In this document: in pieces, positions 27,601 through 36,530 of the stretch | Numbering within the stretch: position 1 is the first letter of the stretch | How the letters are laid out: the number at the start of each line of letters is the position of its first letter | Source of the DNA: a bacterium 1XD42-54 | GTDB lineage: Bacteria; Bacillota; Clostridia; Lachnospirales; Lachnospiraceae | Direction: 5' to 3' | Length of the DNA stretch: 64,000 nt | Assembly: GCA_003612585.1 (NCBI GenBank) | Contig: RAZH01000009.1 | Span: 118,003 to 182,002, forward strand | Made by a program: the position numbers and the translations under genes | The notes under the pieces: model-generated | The model's database searches: none | What the model was told of the DNA's origin: nothing | Seen by the model: only the letters and a program-made list of their open reading frames with translations

Positions 27601-30600
27601 CGTCAACCGTTCCTACTGCATACTTCGGAAGGTTTTCAAACGTATACGATGCCGCACCGTTTTCCAGTACCTGGCTGTCGACCATCACGCCATCACGGAG
27701 CAGGTTGACTGTAATCGCCGGGTACGTCTCACCCTCGAGCATATTCCAGGTCTTCGTTCCGCTTACGACTACGCTGTAATCCTGATTGATGGTGTTCGTA
27801 ATATCATTTCCATCCTGCGTTCCGGTATAACCTTCTGCCGGCACTTCTTCCACCGTATATTCATACACATGGCCGTCCGTCAAATCATATTTCGGCAGTC
27901 TGTCAAACGCATATTCTGTCTCGCCATCTGCAAGCGTCAGGCGCTGTATCACCTCTCCGTCACGGAGAAGTTGAATGGTAATCTCCGGATGAACCGTGCC
28001 TGCGGGGTCAACCCAGGTTTTTATACCACTGATTGATACACTGTTATCCTGTGCAATCGTGTTCGTAATGTCAGTTCCATTTTTTGCACTGGTATAGCCT
28101 TCTACCGCTTCCTCTTCGACTGTATACTCGTATACATGGCCGTCCGTCAGATCGTACTTATCAAGGTTTTCAAATGTATACGCTGTCTCGCCGTCTGCAA
28201 GCGTGCGGCTCGCAATCTCCACGCCGTCCCGCAGCAAATTGACCGTAATGTTCGGATGTACCGTTCCTACCGGGTCAATCCACGTCTTCGTTCCGCTCAC
28301 AATCACACTCTTATCCTGTGCGATTGTGTTTGTGAAATTGGTTCCGCTCTGTACGCTTGTATATCCCTCCACCGGCTCTTCTCTTACCGTGTAGCGATAT
28401 ACATGGCCGTCGGTTAAATCATATTTTGGAAGATTTTCAAACGCATACCCCGTCTCACCATCTGCAAGCGTTGTTGTTCCGGCCTCCACGCCGTCTCGCA
28501 GCAGCGTAATCGTGATCTCCGGATGTTCTGTTCCTTCTGGTGCAATCCACGTCTTCGTTCCGCTTACCACAACACTGTGATCCTGCATGATCGTATTTGT
28601 AAAGTCGTTTCCGGTTTGTGTACCCGTATAACCCTCTACGTCTTCCTCTTCCACCGTATATTCATATACATGGCCATCGTTCAGATCATATTTCGGAAGA
28701 CCCGTAAAAGAGTAACCCGTCTGTCCGTTCTGCAGCGTCTTCATATCGTACGGTACACCGTCGCGAAGCAGATGGATCGTAATCTCCGGATGCTCCGTTC
28801 CTTCCGGGTCGATCCAGATTTTCGTTCCGCTTACTGATACGCTCATATCCTGTACAATTGTGTTTGTAAAATCATTTCCGTTTTGTACACTCGTATATCC
28901 CTCTACCGCTTCCTCTCTTACAGTATAACGATATACATGCCCGTCGCTCAGATCATACTTGTCAAGGTTTTCAAACGTATACTCTGTCGTTCCGTCCGCA
29001 AGCTGGCGGCTGTCAATTGCCTCACCGTCTTGCAGCAGTGTCACCGTAATCGTGGGATGAACCGTTCCTTCCGGATCAATCCACGTTTTCGTTCCGCTTA
29101 CCGATACGCTCTTATCCTGTGCAATCGTGTTTGTGAAATTATTTCCGTTCTGTACACTTGTATAACCTTCTACCGCTTCTTCTTCCACAGTGTATTCATA
29201 CGCATGCCCGTCTTCCAGATCGTAACGCTCAAGCTCTGTAAACGCATAGCTCGTTGTTCCGTCTGCAAGGGTCTGACTGTCGATCTTCACACCATCCTGA
29301 AGCAGATTGATCGTAATCTCCGGATATTCCGTTCCTCCCGGCGCTATCCATGTCTTGATTCCGCTTACGCTTACCGTATTGTCCTGATTGATTGTATTTG
29401 TAAAGTCATAACCATCTCGGACAGAAGCATAGCCTTCTACCGGCGCTTCCTCCACGGTATACTGATATACATGACCATCCGTCAGATCATACTTATCAAG
29501 GTTTTCAAATACATACCCTGTCTCGCCGTCTGCAATTGTCGTCGTAGCAACTCTCTCACCGTCACGAAGCAGATATATCGTGATTTCCGGATGTTCCGTG
29601 CCAACCGGATCAATCCACGTCTTCGTTCCGCTTACCGATACGCTCTTATCCTGCGTAATCGTGTTTGTGAAATGAGTTCCGTTCTGTGTACTTGTATAAC
29701 CCGCTACGGCTTCCTCTTCTACTGTATACTCATATACATGGCCGTCACTTAAGTCATATTTGTCAAGTCCTGTAAATGCATAATCAGTCGTTCCGTCTTT
29801 CAGTGTAACAGAATCTAATTTCTCGCCGTCGCAAAGCAGGTTGATTGTAATATCCGGGTGAACCGTTCCTTCCGGATCAATCCACGTCTTCGTTCCGCTT
29901 ACCGATACGCTGCTATCCTGGGCGATCGTATTCGTGAAATCATTTTCGCTCTGCGTGCCTGTATAACCTGCTACCGGGTCCTCTTTCACACGGTACACAT
30001 ATACATGACCATCCCTCAGATCATACTTCGGAAGGTTTTCAAATGCATATTTTGTCTCACCATTTGCAAGTGTAACAGCATCTACCTCTTTGCCATCACG
30101 AAGCAGGCGGATTGTGATTTCCGGATGTTCCATGCCTTCCGGTGCAATCCACGTCTTCGTTCCGCTCACTGATACGCTGATATCCTGCGCAATTGTATTC
30201 ACAAAATCTGTTCCGTTCTGTCTACGGGAATAACCTTCTACCGGTTCTTCTTCCACCGTATATACATATACATGACCGTCCGTCAAATCATACTTATCAA
30301 GATTCTCAAAACGATATTCCGTTGTTCCGTGCGCAAGTTCCCTGCTGTCAATTTTCTTGCCGTCACGGAGCAGATTGATTGTGATCGTCGGATGTACTGT
30401 TCCTACCGGGTCGATCCAGGTCTTTGTTCCGCTTACAATTACGCTGGTATCCTGCGCGATTGTATTTGTAAAATCGTATCCGTTTTGTACACTCGTATAT
30501 CCCTCTACCGCTTCCTCTCTCACAGTATAACGATATACATGACCGTCGCTCAGATCATACTTGTCAAGGTTTTCAAACGTATACTCTGTCGTTCCATCCG

Positions 30601-33600
30601 CAAGCTGACGGCTGTCAATTGCCTCACCGTCTTGCAGCAGTGTCACCGTAATCGTCGGATGAACCGTTCCTTCCGGATCAATCCATGTCTTCGTTCCGCT
30701 TACCACTACGCTGGTATCCTGGGCAATCGTGTTTGTGAAATTATTTCCGCTCTGTACACTCGTATAACCTTCTACCGCTTCTTCTTCCACAGTGTATTCA
30801 TACGCGTGCCCGTCTTCCAGATCGTACCGCTCAAGCTCTGTAAACGCATAGCTCGTTGTTCCGTCTGCAAGGGTCTGACTGTCGATCTTCACACCATCCT
30901 GAAGCAGATTGATCGTAATCTCCGGATATTCCGTTCCTCCCGGCGCTATCCATGTCTTGATTCCGCTTACGCTTACCGTATTGTCCTGATTGATTGTATT
31001 TGTAAAGTCATAACCATCTCGGACAGAAGCATAGCCTTCTACCGGCGTTTCCTCCACCGTGTACTGATATACATGACCGTCGATTAAATCATACTTCTCA
31101 AGGTTCTCAAAGGTATACTCCGTCTCGCCGTCTGCAAGTGTCGTCGAAGCTACCCTTTTACCGTCTTGCAGCAGATAAATTGTGATTTCCGGATGTTTCG
31201 TTCCAACCGGATCAATCCACGTCTTCGTTCCGCTTACCGATACGCTGTTATCCTGTGCGATTGTATTTGTAAAATTGTTGCCGTTTTGAACACTTGTATA
31301 ACCCGCTACAGCTTTTTCTTCTACCGTATACTCATATACATGACTGTCTCCCCCGTTATCCAGAGCATACTTCGGAAGATTCGAGAACGTATATTCTGTG
31401 GTTCCTGGTTCCAGTGTCACAGAATCAATTTGCACTCCATCTCTCAAAAGATTGATTGTGATGGACGGAACCTCCGTGTCTGCCGGGACTACCCAAGTCT
31501 TTGTTCCGCTTACCACAATACTGTGATCCTGTACAATTGTATTTGTGATATTGTATCCCTGATACGTCGTTGTATAGCCGTTTACTGCAGCTTCTTCAAC
31601 CGCATAATCATACGGATTTCCCTCTTCATCAAACTGATCAAACTTCCCGAAAGAGTATTCTGTCTGTCCCGCAAGAGAAACCTCCTGAATTTTTTTGCCA
31701 TCCCTCAACAGATAAATGACAATCTCCGGATGCTCGCTGCCCACCGGAGCAATCCATGTTTTTGTACCTGCTATATTGATCTGACGTTTAAAATATACCT
31801 TCAGCACAGTACTTCCATCCGCTTTTACGATAGCTTCATAAATCTTCTTGTCATTTGTACTGTCCTCTGTATAATTCGGATAAGCCGCATCCGGCGTCTT
31901 ATCTGCACCCGTCACACGTGCCGTCCGATCTGTTACCCCGTAACGCATACTACTTGTCAGCGTCGCTTGGTCCGGATAACTCCCGTCTTCCTTCTGATAA
32001 TAATACTCCACCTTGTAAGCCGTATTATTATTTGGTCTCCAGACTGCATACAGAACAACGTTTTCTCCTGGCATCGCGAACGTATTCCCTTGCACATACT
32101 CAGGTTCTGATGCATACGGATCCCTTGACCAGCCTAAAAATGTATAGCCATCTCTTTTCAAATCTGTGCCAGAAACAGTAACCCTTATTCCCTGCGCATA
32201 CTGTGCTCCGATTGGAACCGTTCCTGTATATTGGCCTTCCAGAGCATTTGGATTATAGATCACATTATACAAATTCTTCTTCAGCAATACACCGTCAACA
32301 TGAATACTCTGCTTAATTACATACCAAAGCACATAATACTTTTCTTCAAATTCACTATCCGTCTGACATGGAATATAACCGCTTCCATCTCCAAAACGAA
32401 TCTTACTAGCCTTCGCATTGCAAGCTTCGCGGATAGCTCTGGTGCTCGGAATTGTTCCAAGATGGTCATTTACGCCATTAATTGTATCAGCATAAAAAGT
32501 GTCATATTTGACAATTCCTTTCATGCTTTCTAACTCATCCGTATAATCACTTGCTCCATAATTTCCCGGTTCGTCCGGAATGTTTCCATCCAACCTTACA
32601 AAATAATATGCCTCTCTGTTTTTCTGAGCCCAGACTGCATACAGCGTCTTATTTTCCTCAATCAGCCACGTATATCCGGCAGGATAAATTGTCACATCCC
32701 CGCCATTCGACTGATTTGCCATACCGGACTTTTCCGTTTCTCCCCAGCCCATAAATGTATAGCCATCGCGTCTCATACTTCCCTGATCCGGAAGAATGAC
32801 CTCCTTGTTTTCTGCATCGTACGCTACTGTTATTGCGGAAGGAGCATTTGAACCGCCATTCGCGTGAAATGTCAAGGTATACTCAGTTCCCACTACTGTT
32901 ACCTGGAAAGTTTCACTCGTCCATTTTTTTCCTTTATTATACCTATGTGTGATTGTAACTGTCCCTGCGTTTATTCCTTGTACCGTTCCGGTACTTCCGC
33001 TTCCTGAAACAACAGCTATATTACTATCTCCGGTTGTCCATTCATGACTGTTCCCGTCCGTAGTCCCATAAAGCTTCTGCGTCTCACCAATCACAATGGT
33101 CTCTGCGTTGTCAGCTGCCGCCATAATTCCGGCCTCTGCTGCCATCGGTGCAAGAGCAGATCTTGCCGCTGCTTTCTTTATGCCATCCTGCCCCTCTGCT
33201 TCCGAAATCACTGCCTGCGTTTTTACACGCACCACAGTGTCATCCGTCAGGATTCCTTCTATAATATAATTATCGTTCTCCCTGGTCGCCTGATTGAGCC
33301 CGGCTTTTCCGGTTCCTTCAACCAAAACATCCGTAACCTCATAGCCCTCGTCTGCAATTACTGTAAACTCAATGGCTCCATTCTTTGCCACTGCTATTGT
33401 ATTAGTTGCATCCACACCATCTACCGTAACAACAGCTCCCTCTGACACTTCAAATGCCACCGCATGTTCTACCATGTCTGCCTGTGCTTCGGTCATTTCT
33501 GTTTCCGGCGCTTCTGGCTCCTCAACACTCTCTGTTTCCGGCGCTTCTGGCTCCTCACCATTTTCTGTTTCCGGCGCTTCTGGCTCCTCAACACTCTCTG

Positions 33601-34489
33601 TTTCCGGCGCTTCTGGCTCCTCACCATTCTCTGTTTCCGGTGCTTCTGGCTCCTCAACACTCTCTGTTTCTGGTGCTTCCGTCGCTGACTGCCCGGCTGC
33701 CGTAACCGTCACCTCAAAGGTTTCCATCCGTATATCACTCTCGCCGTTTGCCACATAAGAATGTGCAATATATACGATTCCTTCTGCATTGGCCTTCAGT
33801 TCTGCGAGCGCTCCATCTGTACTTACGACAGATATTATCGTTTCATCCAGAATATCCCATGTGTGCTCACTTCCTTCCTGACCCATAATGTAGGACTGCT
33901 GTCCAACCGTCAGTGCTGCACGCTGAAATCCCTGTACCGTATCATTTGTCTCCTGACTCTCTCGCTCCTTATACGTAACTGCGATTACTGTGTCCCTCGC
34001 AACCGCCGCTATTTCATACGTATCCGTTTTATCAGCTACCCTGGGTATCTCCTGATTATCTGCCGTCACCCGGTCCACTATATAGCCGTCGGCGGCAGTT
34101 ACCTGGAACGTATATTTTCCGTTACCCTTAACCTCTTTTTTATAGGAAGAAAGGGCATCTTCATTCAAGTCCGTTTTGCCCACACGAATCACGCCATGAT
34201 CTGCAGAATGCGCATCAAAGGTCACTGTAAAAACAGCATCCTTCTGTGCTTCTGACTTTGTTATATCTTCTCCTTCGATGTTTGATTCAGTCGTAACCGA
34301 TTCAATACTGATCTCCGGAAAATCCGATTTCTTTGATTCTGTTTCCTTATTTCCTGATGATTGCCCTTCGTGCTCTACGATAATCTCAGCCTCAGTTTCC
34401 CCGGCAGAAACCACAGTACAGCTTTGCAGCATCATCGAAACTGCAAGCATTACCGATAGCGCCTTTCTCCATTCAGGTCTTTTCTTCAT
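24650..34489 (-). CDS. Giant cell-surface adhesin with 17 CnaB-type repeats (3279 aa)
   Basis: A secreted wall-associated protein. In order: signal peptide ending near VVSAGE; 11-residue APETE repeats (about 266-331); a Big_2-like domain (about 470-530); two InlB-type repeats (GYTFMGWG and GYTFLGWS, about 535-800); 17 CnaB-type repeats of about 89 residues (902-2445); four DUF11-like domains (2450-2975); two prealbumin-like domains with FDGLQRGVYYVAE; and SVKTGDETPI, a hydrophobic helix and an arginine tail. Each CnaB repeat keeps the K (SGTKTW), E (YTVEE) and N (FTNT) expected to form an internal isopeptide bond. It likely makes a long, protease-resistant stalk. GGAGG precedes the ATG. It is the last gene of an operon with a BTAD regulator. 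Confidence 0.93.
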   Translation of the reverse strand: MKKRPEWRKALSVMLAVSMMLQSCTVVSAGETEAEIIVEHEGQSSGNKETESKKSDFPEISIESVTTESNIEGEDITKSEAQKDAVFTVTFDAHSADHGVIRVGKTDLNEDALSSYKKEVKGNGKYTFQVTAADGYIVDRVTADNQEIPRVADKTDTYEIAAVARDTVIAVTYKERESQETNDTVQGFQRAALTVGQQSYIMGQEGSEHTWDILDETIISVVSTDGALAELKANAEGIVYIAHSYVANGESDIRMETFEVTVTAAGQSATEAPETESVEEPEAPETENGEEPEAPETESVEEPEAPETENGEEPEAPETESVEEPEAPETEMTEAQADMVEHAVAFEVSEGAVVTVDGVDATNTIAVAKNGAIEFTVIADEGYEVTDVLVEGTGKAGLNQATRENDNYIIEGILTDDTVVRVKTQAVISEAEGQDGIKKAAARSALAPMAAEAGIMAAADNAETIVIGETQKLYGTTDGNSHEWTTGDSNIAVVSGSGSTGTVQGINAGTVTITHRYNKGKKWTSETFQVTVVGTEYTLTFHANGGSNAPSAITVAYDAENKEVILPDQGSMRRDGYTFMGWGETEKSGMANQSNGGDVTIYPAGYTWLIEENKTLYAVWAQKNREAYYFVRLDGNIPDEPGNYGASDYTDELESMKGIVKYDTFYADTINGVNDHLGTIPSTRAIREACNAKASKIRFGDGSGYIPCQTDSEFEEKYYVLWYVIKQSIHVDGVLLKKNLYNVIYNPNALEGQYTGTVPIGAQYAQGIRVTVSGTDLKRDGYTFLGWSRDPYASEPEYVQGNTFAMPGENVVLYAVWRPNNNTAYKVEYYYQKEDGSYPDQATLTSSMRYGVTDRTARVTGADKTPDAAYPNYTEDSTNDKKIYEAIVKADGSTVLKVYFKRQINIAGTKTWIAPVGSEHPEIVIYLLRDGKKIQEVSLAGQTEYSFGKFDQFDEEGNPYDYAVEEAAVNGYTTTYQGYNITNTIVQDHSIVVSGTKTWVVPADTEVPSITINLLRDGVQIDSVTLEPGTTEYTFSNLPKYALDNGGDSHVYEYTVEEKAVAGYTSVQNGNNFTNTIAQDNSVSVSGTKTWIDPVGTKHPEITIYLLQDGKRVASTTLADGETEYTFENLEKYDLIDGHVYQYTVEETPVEGYASVRDGYDFTNTINQDNTVSVSGIKTWIAPGGTEYPEITINLLQDGVKIDSQTLADGTTSYAFTELERYDLEDGHAYEYTVEEEAVEGYTSVQSGNNFTNTIAQDTSVVVSGTKTWIDPEGTVHPTITVTLLQDGEAIDSRQLADGTTEYTFENLDKYDLSDGHVYRYTVREEAVEGYTSVQNGYDFTNTIAQDTSVIVSGTKTWIDPVGTVHPTITINLLRDGKKIDSRELAHGTTEYRFENLDKYDLTDGHVYVYTVEEEPVEGYSRRQNGTDFVNTIAQDISVSVSGTKTWIAPEGMEHPEITIRLLRDGKEVDAVTLANGETKYAFENLPKYDLRDGHVYVYRVKEDPVAGYTGTQSENDFTNTIAQDSSVSVSGTKTWIDPEGTVHPDITINLLCDGEKLDSVTLKDGTTDYAFTGLDKYDLSDGHVYEYTVEEEAVAGYTSTQNGTHFTNTITQDKSVSVSGTKTWIDPVGTEHPEITIYLLRDGERVATTTIADGETGYVFENLDKYDLTDGHVYQYTVEEAPVEGYASVRDGYDFTNTINQDNTVSVSGIKTWIAPGGTEYPEITINLLQDGVKIDSQTLADGTTSYAFTELERYDLEDGHAYEYTVEEEAVEGYTSVQNGNNFTNTIAQDKSVSVSGTKTWIDPEGTVHPTITVTLLQDGEAIDSRQLADGTTEYTFENLDKYDLSDGHVYRYTVREEAVEGYTSVQNGNDFTNTIVQDMSVSVSGTKIWIDPEGTEHPEITIHLLRDGVPYDMKTLQNGQTGYSFTGLPKYDLNDGHVYEYTVEEEDVEGYTGTQTGNDFTNTIMQDHSVVVSGTKTWIAPEGTEHPEITITLLRDGVEAGTTTLADGETGYAFENLPKYDLTDGHVYRYTVREEPVEGYTSVQSGTNFTNTIAQDKSVIVSGTKTWIDPVGTVHPNITVNLLRDGVEIASRTLADGETAYTFENLDKYDLTDGHVYEYTVEEEAVEGYTSAKNGTDITNTIAQDNSVSISGIKTWVDPAGTVHPEITIQLLRDGEVIQRLTLADGETEYAFDRLPKYDLTDGHVYEYTVEEVPAEGYTGTQDGNDITNTINQDYSVVVSGTKTWNMLEGETYPAITVNLLRDGVMVDSQVLENGAASYTFENLPKYAVGTVDGYTGAYDGHAFVYTVTENDVPGYTKTQDGTALTNTAETTSVEVTKSWQDGEGNALAEELIPEELTVTLLRQGMAYGEPVVLNDANGWSYRIEGLPTHDETGAPYSYSVRETQIEGFTGTETVQATLKTAEITEGYEAALVNVRSDETPVEPTKTHTAPKIQVEGTTQMVEVGETVTYAITYYNHNNTAADVTITDTLPTGLEYVESDPEAEVSGQTVTWTFEQVAPFTGGTVNVTARVTQEALTAANPVLDNRAEITLGDARQETNTDSVTVYHPEWTVDKTVSGMTGAMGENGVQSARVGDELTYLVTIANTGNVTITKPVTDVFLIDGEEARPQLHPTEESQGIYENGSITLAPGETAILMSVYTVKATDNQLLNTVRAGSEPEDPEKQVPTDVEDNPDWTVEKQLVNEGTGANNAFVLGETAQFDITITNTGNTKLENLTVSEIAGAVFAEDPEGRYTVDAQTNTAIVTLEEQEAVTIRAEYTVGEADLNRTDLENVATATLGEKEVPSNPVPFIPEERNPRLEVTKTVTSVPAAADGKYVVGEEITYQVTVRNTGNLTMQDLDVLDTLTRPENNGTVVPSGFEDVLAAFENAILAPNEEVTVTYSYIVTEQDLGGELVNAVTASGAPAVPNPDPERPDPNPGNEDEVPVVTEDPSDSSIVVTKQLTDAFENPVTVGAATFYVSLFEDEALTRHVGDVRAINFTDTQATSGVTFDGLQRGVYYVAETDAQGNVLRANIEHEGGLFSPAYANGQQVTIAQNGANAAFEFSNQFLVLPSGYYAYVTNLAITKRVRSSQGRAQKSNETFYAGVFLDEAHTRLATEDDGVSQSIVPISMSGNAEATVNIEVANPQEGQRSFYITEVSADGTPVEQIANFAYDWEVENEIVTVESDTTDASVTITNTVVEQDEAYTDTVIENSSENTEQNGQKVESAGMAKMNTKSVKTGDETPIFGFALLLTASALILLILEERRRRRRSGNNQ
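27500..31785 (-). repeat. Tandem array of 16 tight CnaB repeats (267-bp unit)
   Basis: Units start at VSVSGTKTW and end at FTNTIAQD. Most are exactly 89 codons; the first two and the last are a little longer. A seventeenth, divergent unit follows to about 27150. The pattern is coding and in frame throughout. Confidence 0.95.
28862..31046 (-). repeat. Two-unit block duplicated inside the CnaB array
   Basis: Bases 28862-29444 and 30464-31046 are nearly identical, offset by 1602 bases, exactly six repeat units. About 220 bases (around 29225-29445 against 30827-31047) appear fully identical by eye. It points to recent block duplication or gene conversion in the array. Confidence 0.85.
33495..33690 (-). 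repeat. 33-bp repeats coding APETE[SV/NG]EEPE
   Basis: Five 11-codon units alternate between APETESVEEPE and APETENGEEPE, giving a 66-base higher-order period. They form an acidic spacer after the signal region. Confidence 0.93.
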
Positions 34490-34574
34490 TATCTGTTCCT
34501 CCCATTCCTCAAATTCAAATCTAAAAACAACCCTACATTTTCTCAGACTCTTTTACGGATTCTCATACTCCTAT

Positions 34575-35012
34575 CTATGTCTTTCGTGCCATAGCAAGGT
34601 ATTTCAACAATTCCATCTCGCTTTGAAACTCCATCGGAGGCCGTGCATCTCCACAGCTCAAAACGCCCTGCCACCCCGCTCTTCTACGGCTGCGGACCAG
34701 AATATCAACCGTGCGACATACACCGCACTGTTTCATAACCTCCTCATCCTCCCGGCGCACTTTCGGCCGTGCATAATGTGCCGTGCTCGTTTCATCCTGA
34801 AAGCTCCTCTTTTCCTGAAACGTCTGTGGATATCCACATTCGTCAAACAGCTGATCTGCAATGAGAAACATTTCTGTACAATTGCGGAACCTTAACGGCT
34901 TTGCACTCATTTTGCTGTATATCCTGCCTTTCAGATCTCCGTTTTCTTCGTCGATACAGACTCGGATCGCATTCATCGGATATACTCTGCCATCTATCTT
35001 TTCTTGCTGCAT
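34575..35012 (-). CDS. 145-aa protein with C-terminal WQG-ELL module
   Basis: Function not recognised. The N-terminal half reads RVCIDEENGDLKGRIYSKM, then NCTEMFLIADQLFDECGYPQ and FQEKRSF. The C-terminal part has CGVCRTVDILV, then AGWQGVLSC and FQSEMELLKYL. That last segment lines up with the 65-aa protein two genes upstream (SWQGNVEW and FRSVMELLRLI), so the two share a small domain. No signal peptide or membrane segment. AAAGGAACG precedes the ATG at 35012. It lies between the BTAD regulator (20-base gap) and the giant adhesin (85-base gap), so a role in expression of the adhesin is possible but unproven. Confidence 0.8.
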   Translation of the reverse strand: MQQEKIDGRVYPMNAIRVCIDEENGDLKGRIYSKMSAKPLRFRNCTEMFLIADQLFDECGYPQTFQEKRSFQDETSTAHYARPKVRREDEEVMKQCGVCRTVDILVRSRRRAGWQGVLSCGDARPPMEFQSEMELLKYLAMARKT

Positions 35013-35032
35013 ATATCGTTCCTTTCCATTTT

Positions 35033-36220
35033 CTATCCAGGAGGCGAAAGCTCTGCGAGTTCATACAGCAATTCCAGTCTCCGTTTCCCGATACTCTCCC
35101 GGAAATTATTGCAGATCCGATCTGCCACCTGGACGCCTGCTTCATACGTACAAATAGGCAGGAGCACCGCCACCTGTATCGGGCTATACTTTGCTGCCAC
35201 ATCTCCCATTCGCAGAGAAGCACGAACTACCCTCTCAAGAATATTCATCCCTTCAATCATTCCGTGATCTATCTTTTCACCAGTTTGGATTCGATACTTT
35301 CTCCGAAGCGTAAAAAGTATAATGAACTCAGCAATCCCAAGGCGATTAATACGTCTCATCTCCATCTGATAAATCTGACGGAAAATCTGGTAATCACAGA
35401 AAAAAGCGCCCTGCATTCCAATCTGTTCGCCTGCCTCCTCCAGAAATTTCCCGATATCTGTCCTTTGTTCCCCTGTTTCTGTCGTTATTTGACTAAATAC
35501 CACCTGAAGCTTTTCCGGATTTTGGATTCCCATATTTTCATAAAACAGCCGGCTTGCCTTTTCGTACTGTGTAAGTGCCAGATCGTACTTTTTCTGTCCA
35601 CTCAGACTGCGAATCAGATAACAATGAATATCCTCATCCAGAGCATCTACCTGCAATGCATGATGGCATATCATTTCCACTTCACTCCAGCGTTCTTCTG
35701 GTCCCAGTATGGTACATAACTGTTTGACTGCATCCAGATACGCAGACTGATACCAGATCACCTTCGGCAATATCCAAGATTCATCCGCAATCTTTGCCGT
35801 AATATTGTTTTTATATCCGGCAATGATGCTGCGGCACAGCGTTTCCTGCTCTTGCTGGTCGACTGTTGCGCGAAGCTTAGCTACCATCTGCTCAAAAGCT
35901 TCATAATCAGTTTCCACCTCAATCTCAGGATTCCAGCGGTAAGCCCCCGGCACTGTACAGATAAACTTTTCCTTTCCAAGCGCCTTAAGCTCGTTTCGAA
36001 CCCGGTACATCATATTTTTCAAAGCCCCTTCCGGATTTTTACCGGCATCTTCCCAAAACACCTCAATCAACTGATGATGTGTCAACGCACTGCCCCGGTG
36101 AATCAGAAGATATGCTAAAAGACGTGTCAGTTTGTTGGAACGAAGTTTTTCTTCCCCCAGGTTACCACTGTCACAACTCAGCAGAAGACTTCCAAATAAC
36201 TGCATTTTCACTTTTTTCAT
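35033..36220 (-). CDS. BTAD-domain (SARP-like) regulator with degenerate GGDEF-like C-terminus
   Basis: A 395-residue cytoplasmic regulator. Residues 1-100 are an OmpR/SARP-type winged helix (KLTRLLAYLLIHRGSALTHHQLIEVFW, split here as KLTRLLAYLL and HHQLIEVFWED). Residues 105-245 are the BTAD helical domain (TDYEAFEQMV, DEDIHCYLIRSLSGQKKYDL). The tail from about 260 follows the diguanylate-cyclase pattern: EMRRINRLG, MIEGMNILERVVRASLRMGD and VAVLLPICTYEAGVQVADRI. Where GGDEF should stand it reads YSPIQ, so it is not a cyclase but may still sense a nucleotide. GAGGACAT precedes the ATG. It is 12 bases downstream of the 65-aa gene. Confidence 0.88.
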   Translation of the reverse strand: MKKVKMQLFGSLLLSCDSGNLGEEKLRSNKLTRLLAYLLIHRGSALTHHQLIEVFWEDAGKNPEGALKNMMYRVRNELKALGKEKFICTVPGAYRWNPEIEVETDYEAFEQMVAKLRATVDQQEQETLCRSIIAGYKNNITAKIADESWILPKVIWYQSAYLDAVKQLCTILGPEERWSEVEMICHHALQVDALDEDIHCYLIRSLSGQKKYDLALTQYEKASRLFYENMGIQNPEKLQVVFSQITTETGEQRTDIGKFLEEAGEQIGMQGAFFCDYQIFRQIYQMEMRRINRLGIAEFIILFTLRRKYRIQTGEKIDHGMIEGMNILERVVRASLRMGDVAAKYSPIQVAVLLPICTYEAGVQVADRICNNFRESIGKRRLELLYELAELSPPG

Positions 36221-36231
36221 ATGTCCTCATC

Positions 36232-36429
36232 CTACTCATTTATCAGCTCAGTTTCTTCGTCAAGAGCAGGCGGCGCCTCGTCACACACAACAGAATCAAT
36301 TAAGCGCAGCAACTCCATAACACTCCGAAACGATTTCTTTTTCTTTCCCTGCACCCATTCCACATTTCCCTGCCAGCTCTGGCGTTCCGTACTGTTGATT
36401 TCAAGAACAAATACCTGTTTCCCTTTCAT
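36232..36429 (-). CDS. 65-aa protein of the WQG-ELL type, first gene of adhesin operon
   Basis: A small soluble protein: MKGKQVFVLEINSTERQSWQ, then GNVEWVQGKKKKSFRSVMEL and LRLIDS. Such proteins seem common beside BTAD regulators and surface proteins in Clostridia, from general recollection, with no known function. The ATG at 36429 follows GGGGAGGAG. The frame is open further upstream, but that part overlaps the leader hairpin and is not counted. Its core repeats in the C-terminus of the 145-aa protein downstream. Confidence 0.72.
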   Translation of the reverse strand: MKGKQVFVLEINSTERQSWQGNVEWVQGKKKKSFRSVMELLRLIDSVVCDEAPPALDEETELINE

Positions 36430-36474
36430 TCCCTGTATCTCCTCCCCGACGCTATCAAAAAGACAAGCACACGC

Positions 36475-36530
36475 AAAAAACCATTCAAAGCGCACGAACC
36501 CCAAATGGGTTTCGCATCCTCTGAATGGTT
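36475..36530 (-). terminator. Attenuator-like hairpin in leader of adhesin operon
   Basis: On the minus strand AACCATTCA pairs with TGAATGGTT. An inner CGAA-A-CCC / GGG-G-TTCG stem with an ATTT loop follows the same axis, and six T come right after the 3' arm. It lies between the promoter and the first gene, so it would stop most transcripts unless relieved. Confidence 0.7.

Noticed and set aside
27500..31785. Regular repeats that could suggest a CRISPR or satellite array
   Set aside because: The 267-base units are in frame, code for CnaB domains with conserved residues, and have no spacers.
33495..33690. 33-base repeats resembling CRISPR repeats
   Set aside because: They are contiguous without spacers and encode APETE units in frame.
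36475..36530. Second c-di-GMP riboswitch in the adhesin leader
   Set aside because: The hairpin lacks the conserved GEMM-I and class II motifs; only a terminator-like stem is visible.
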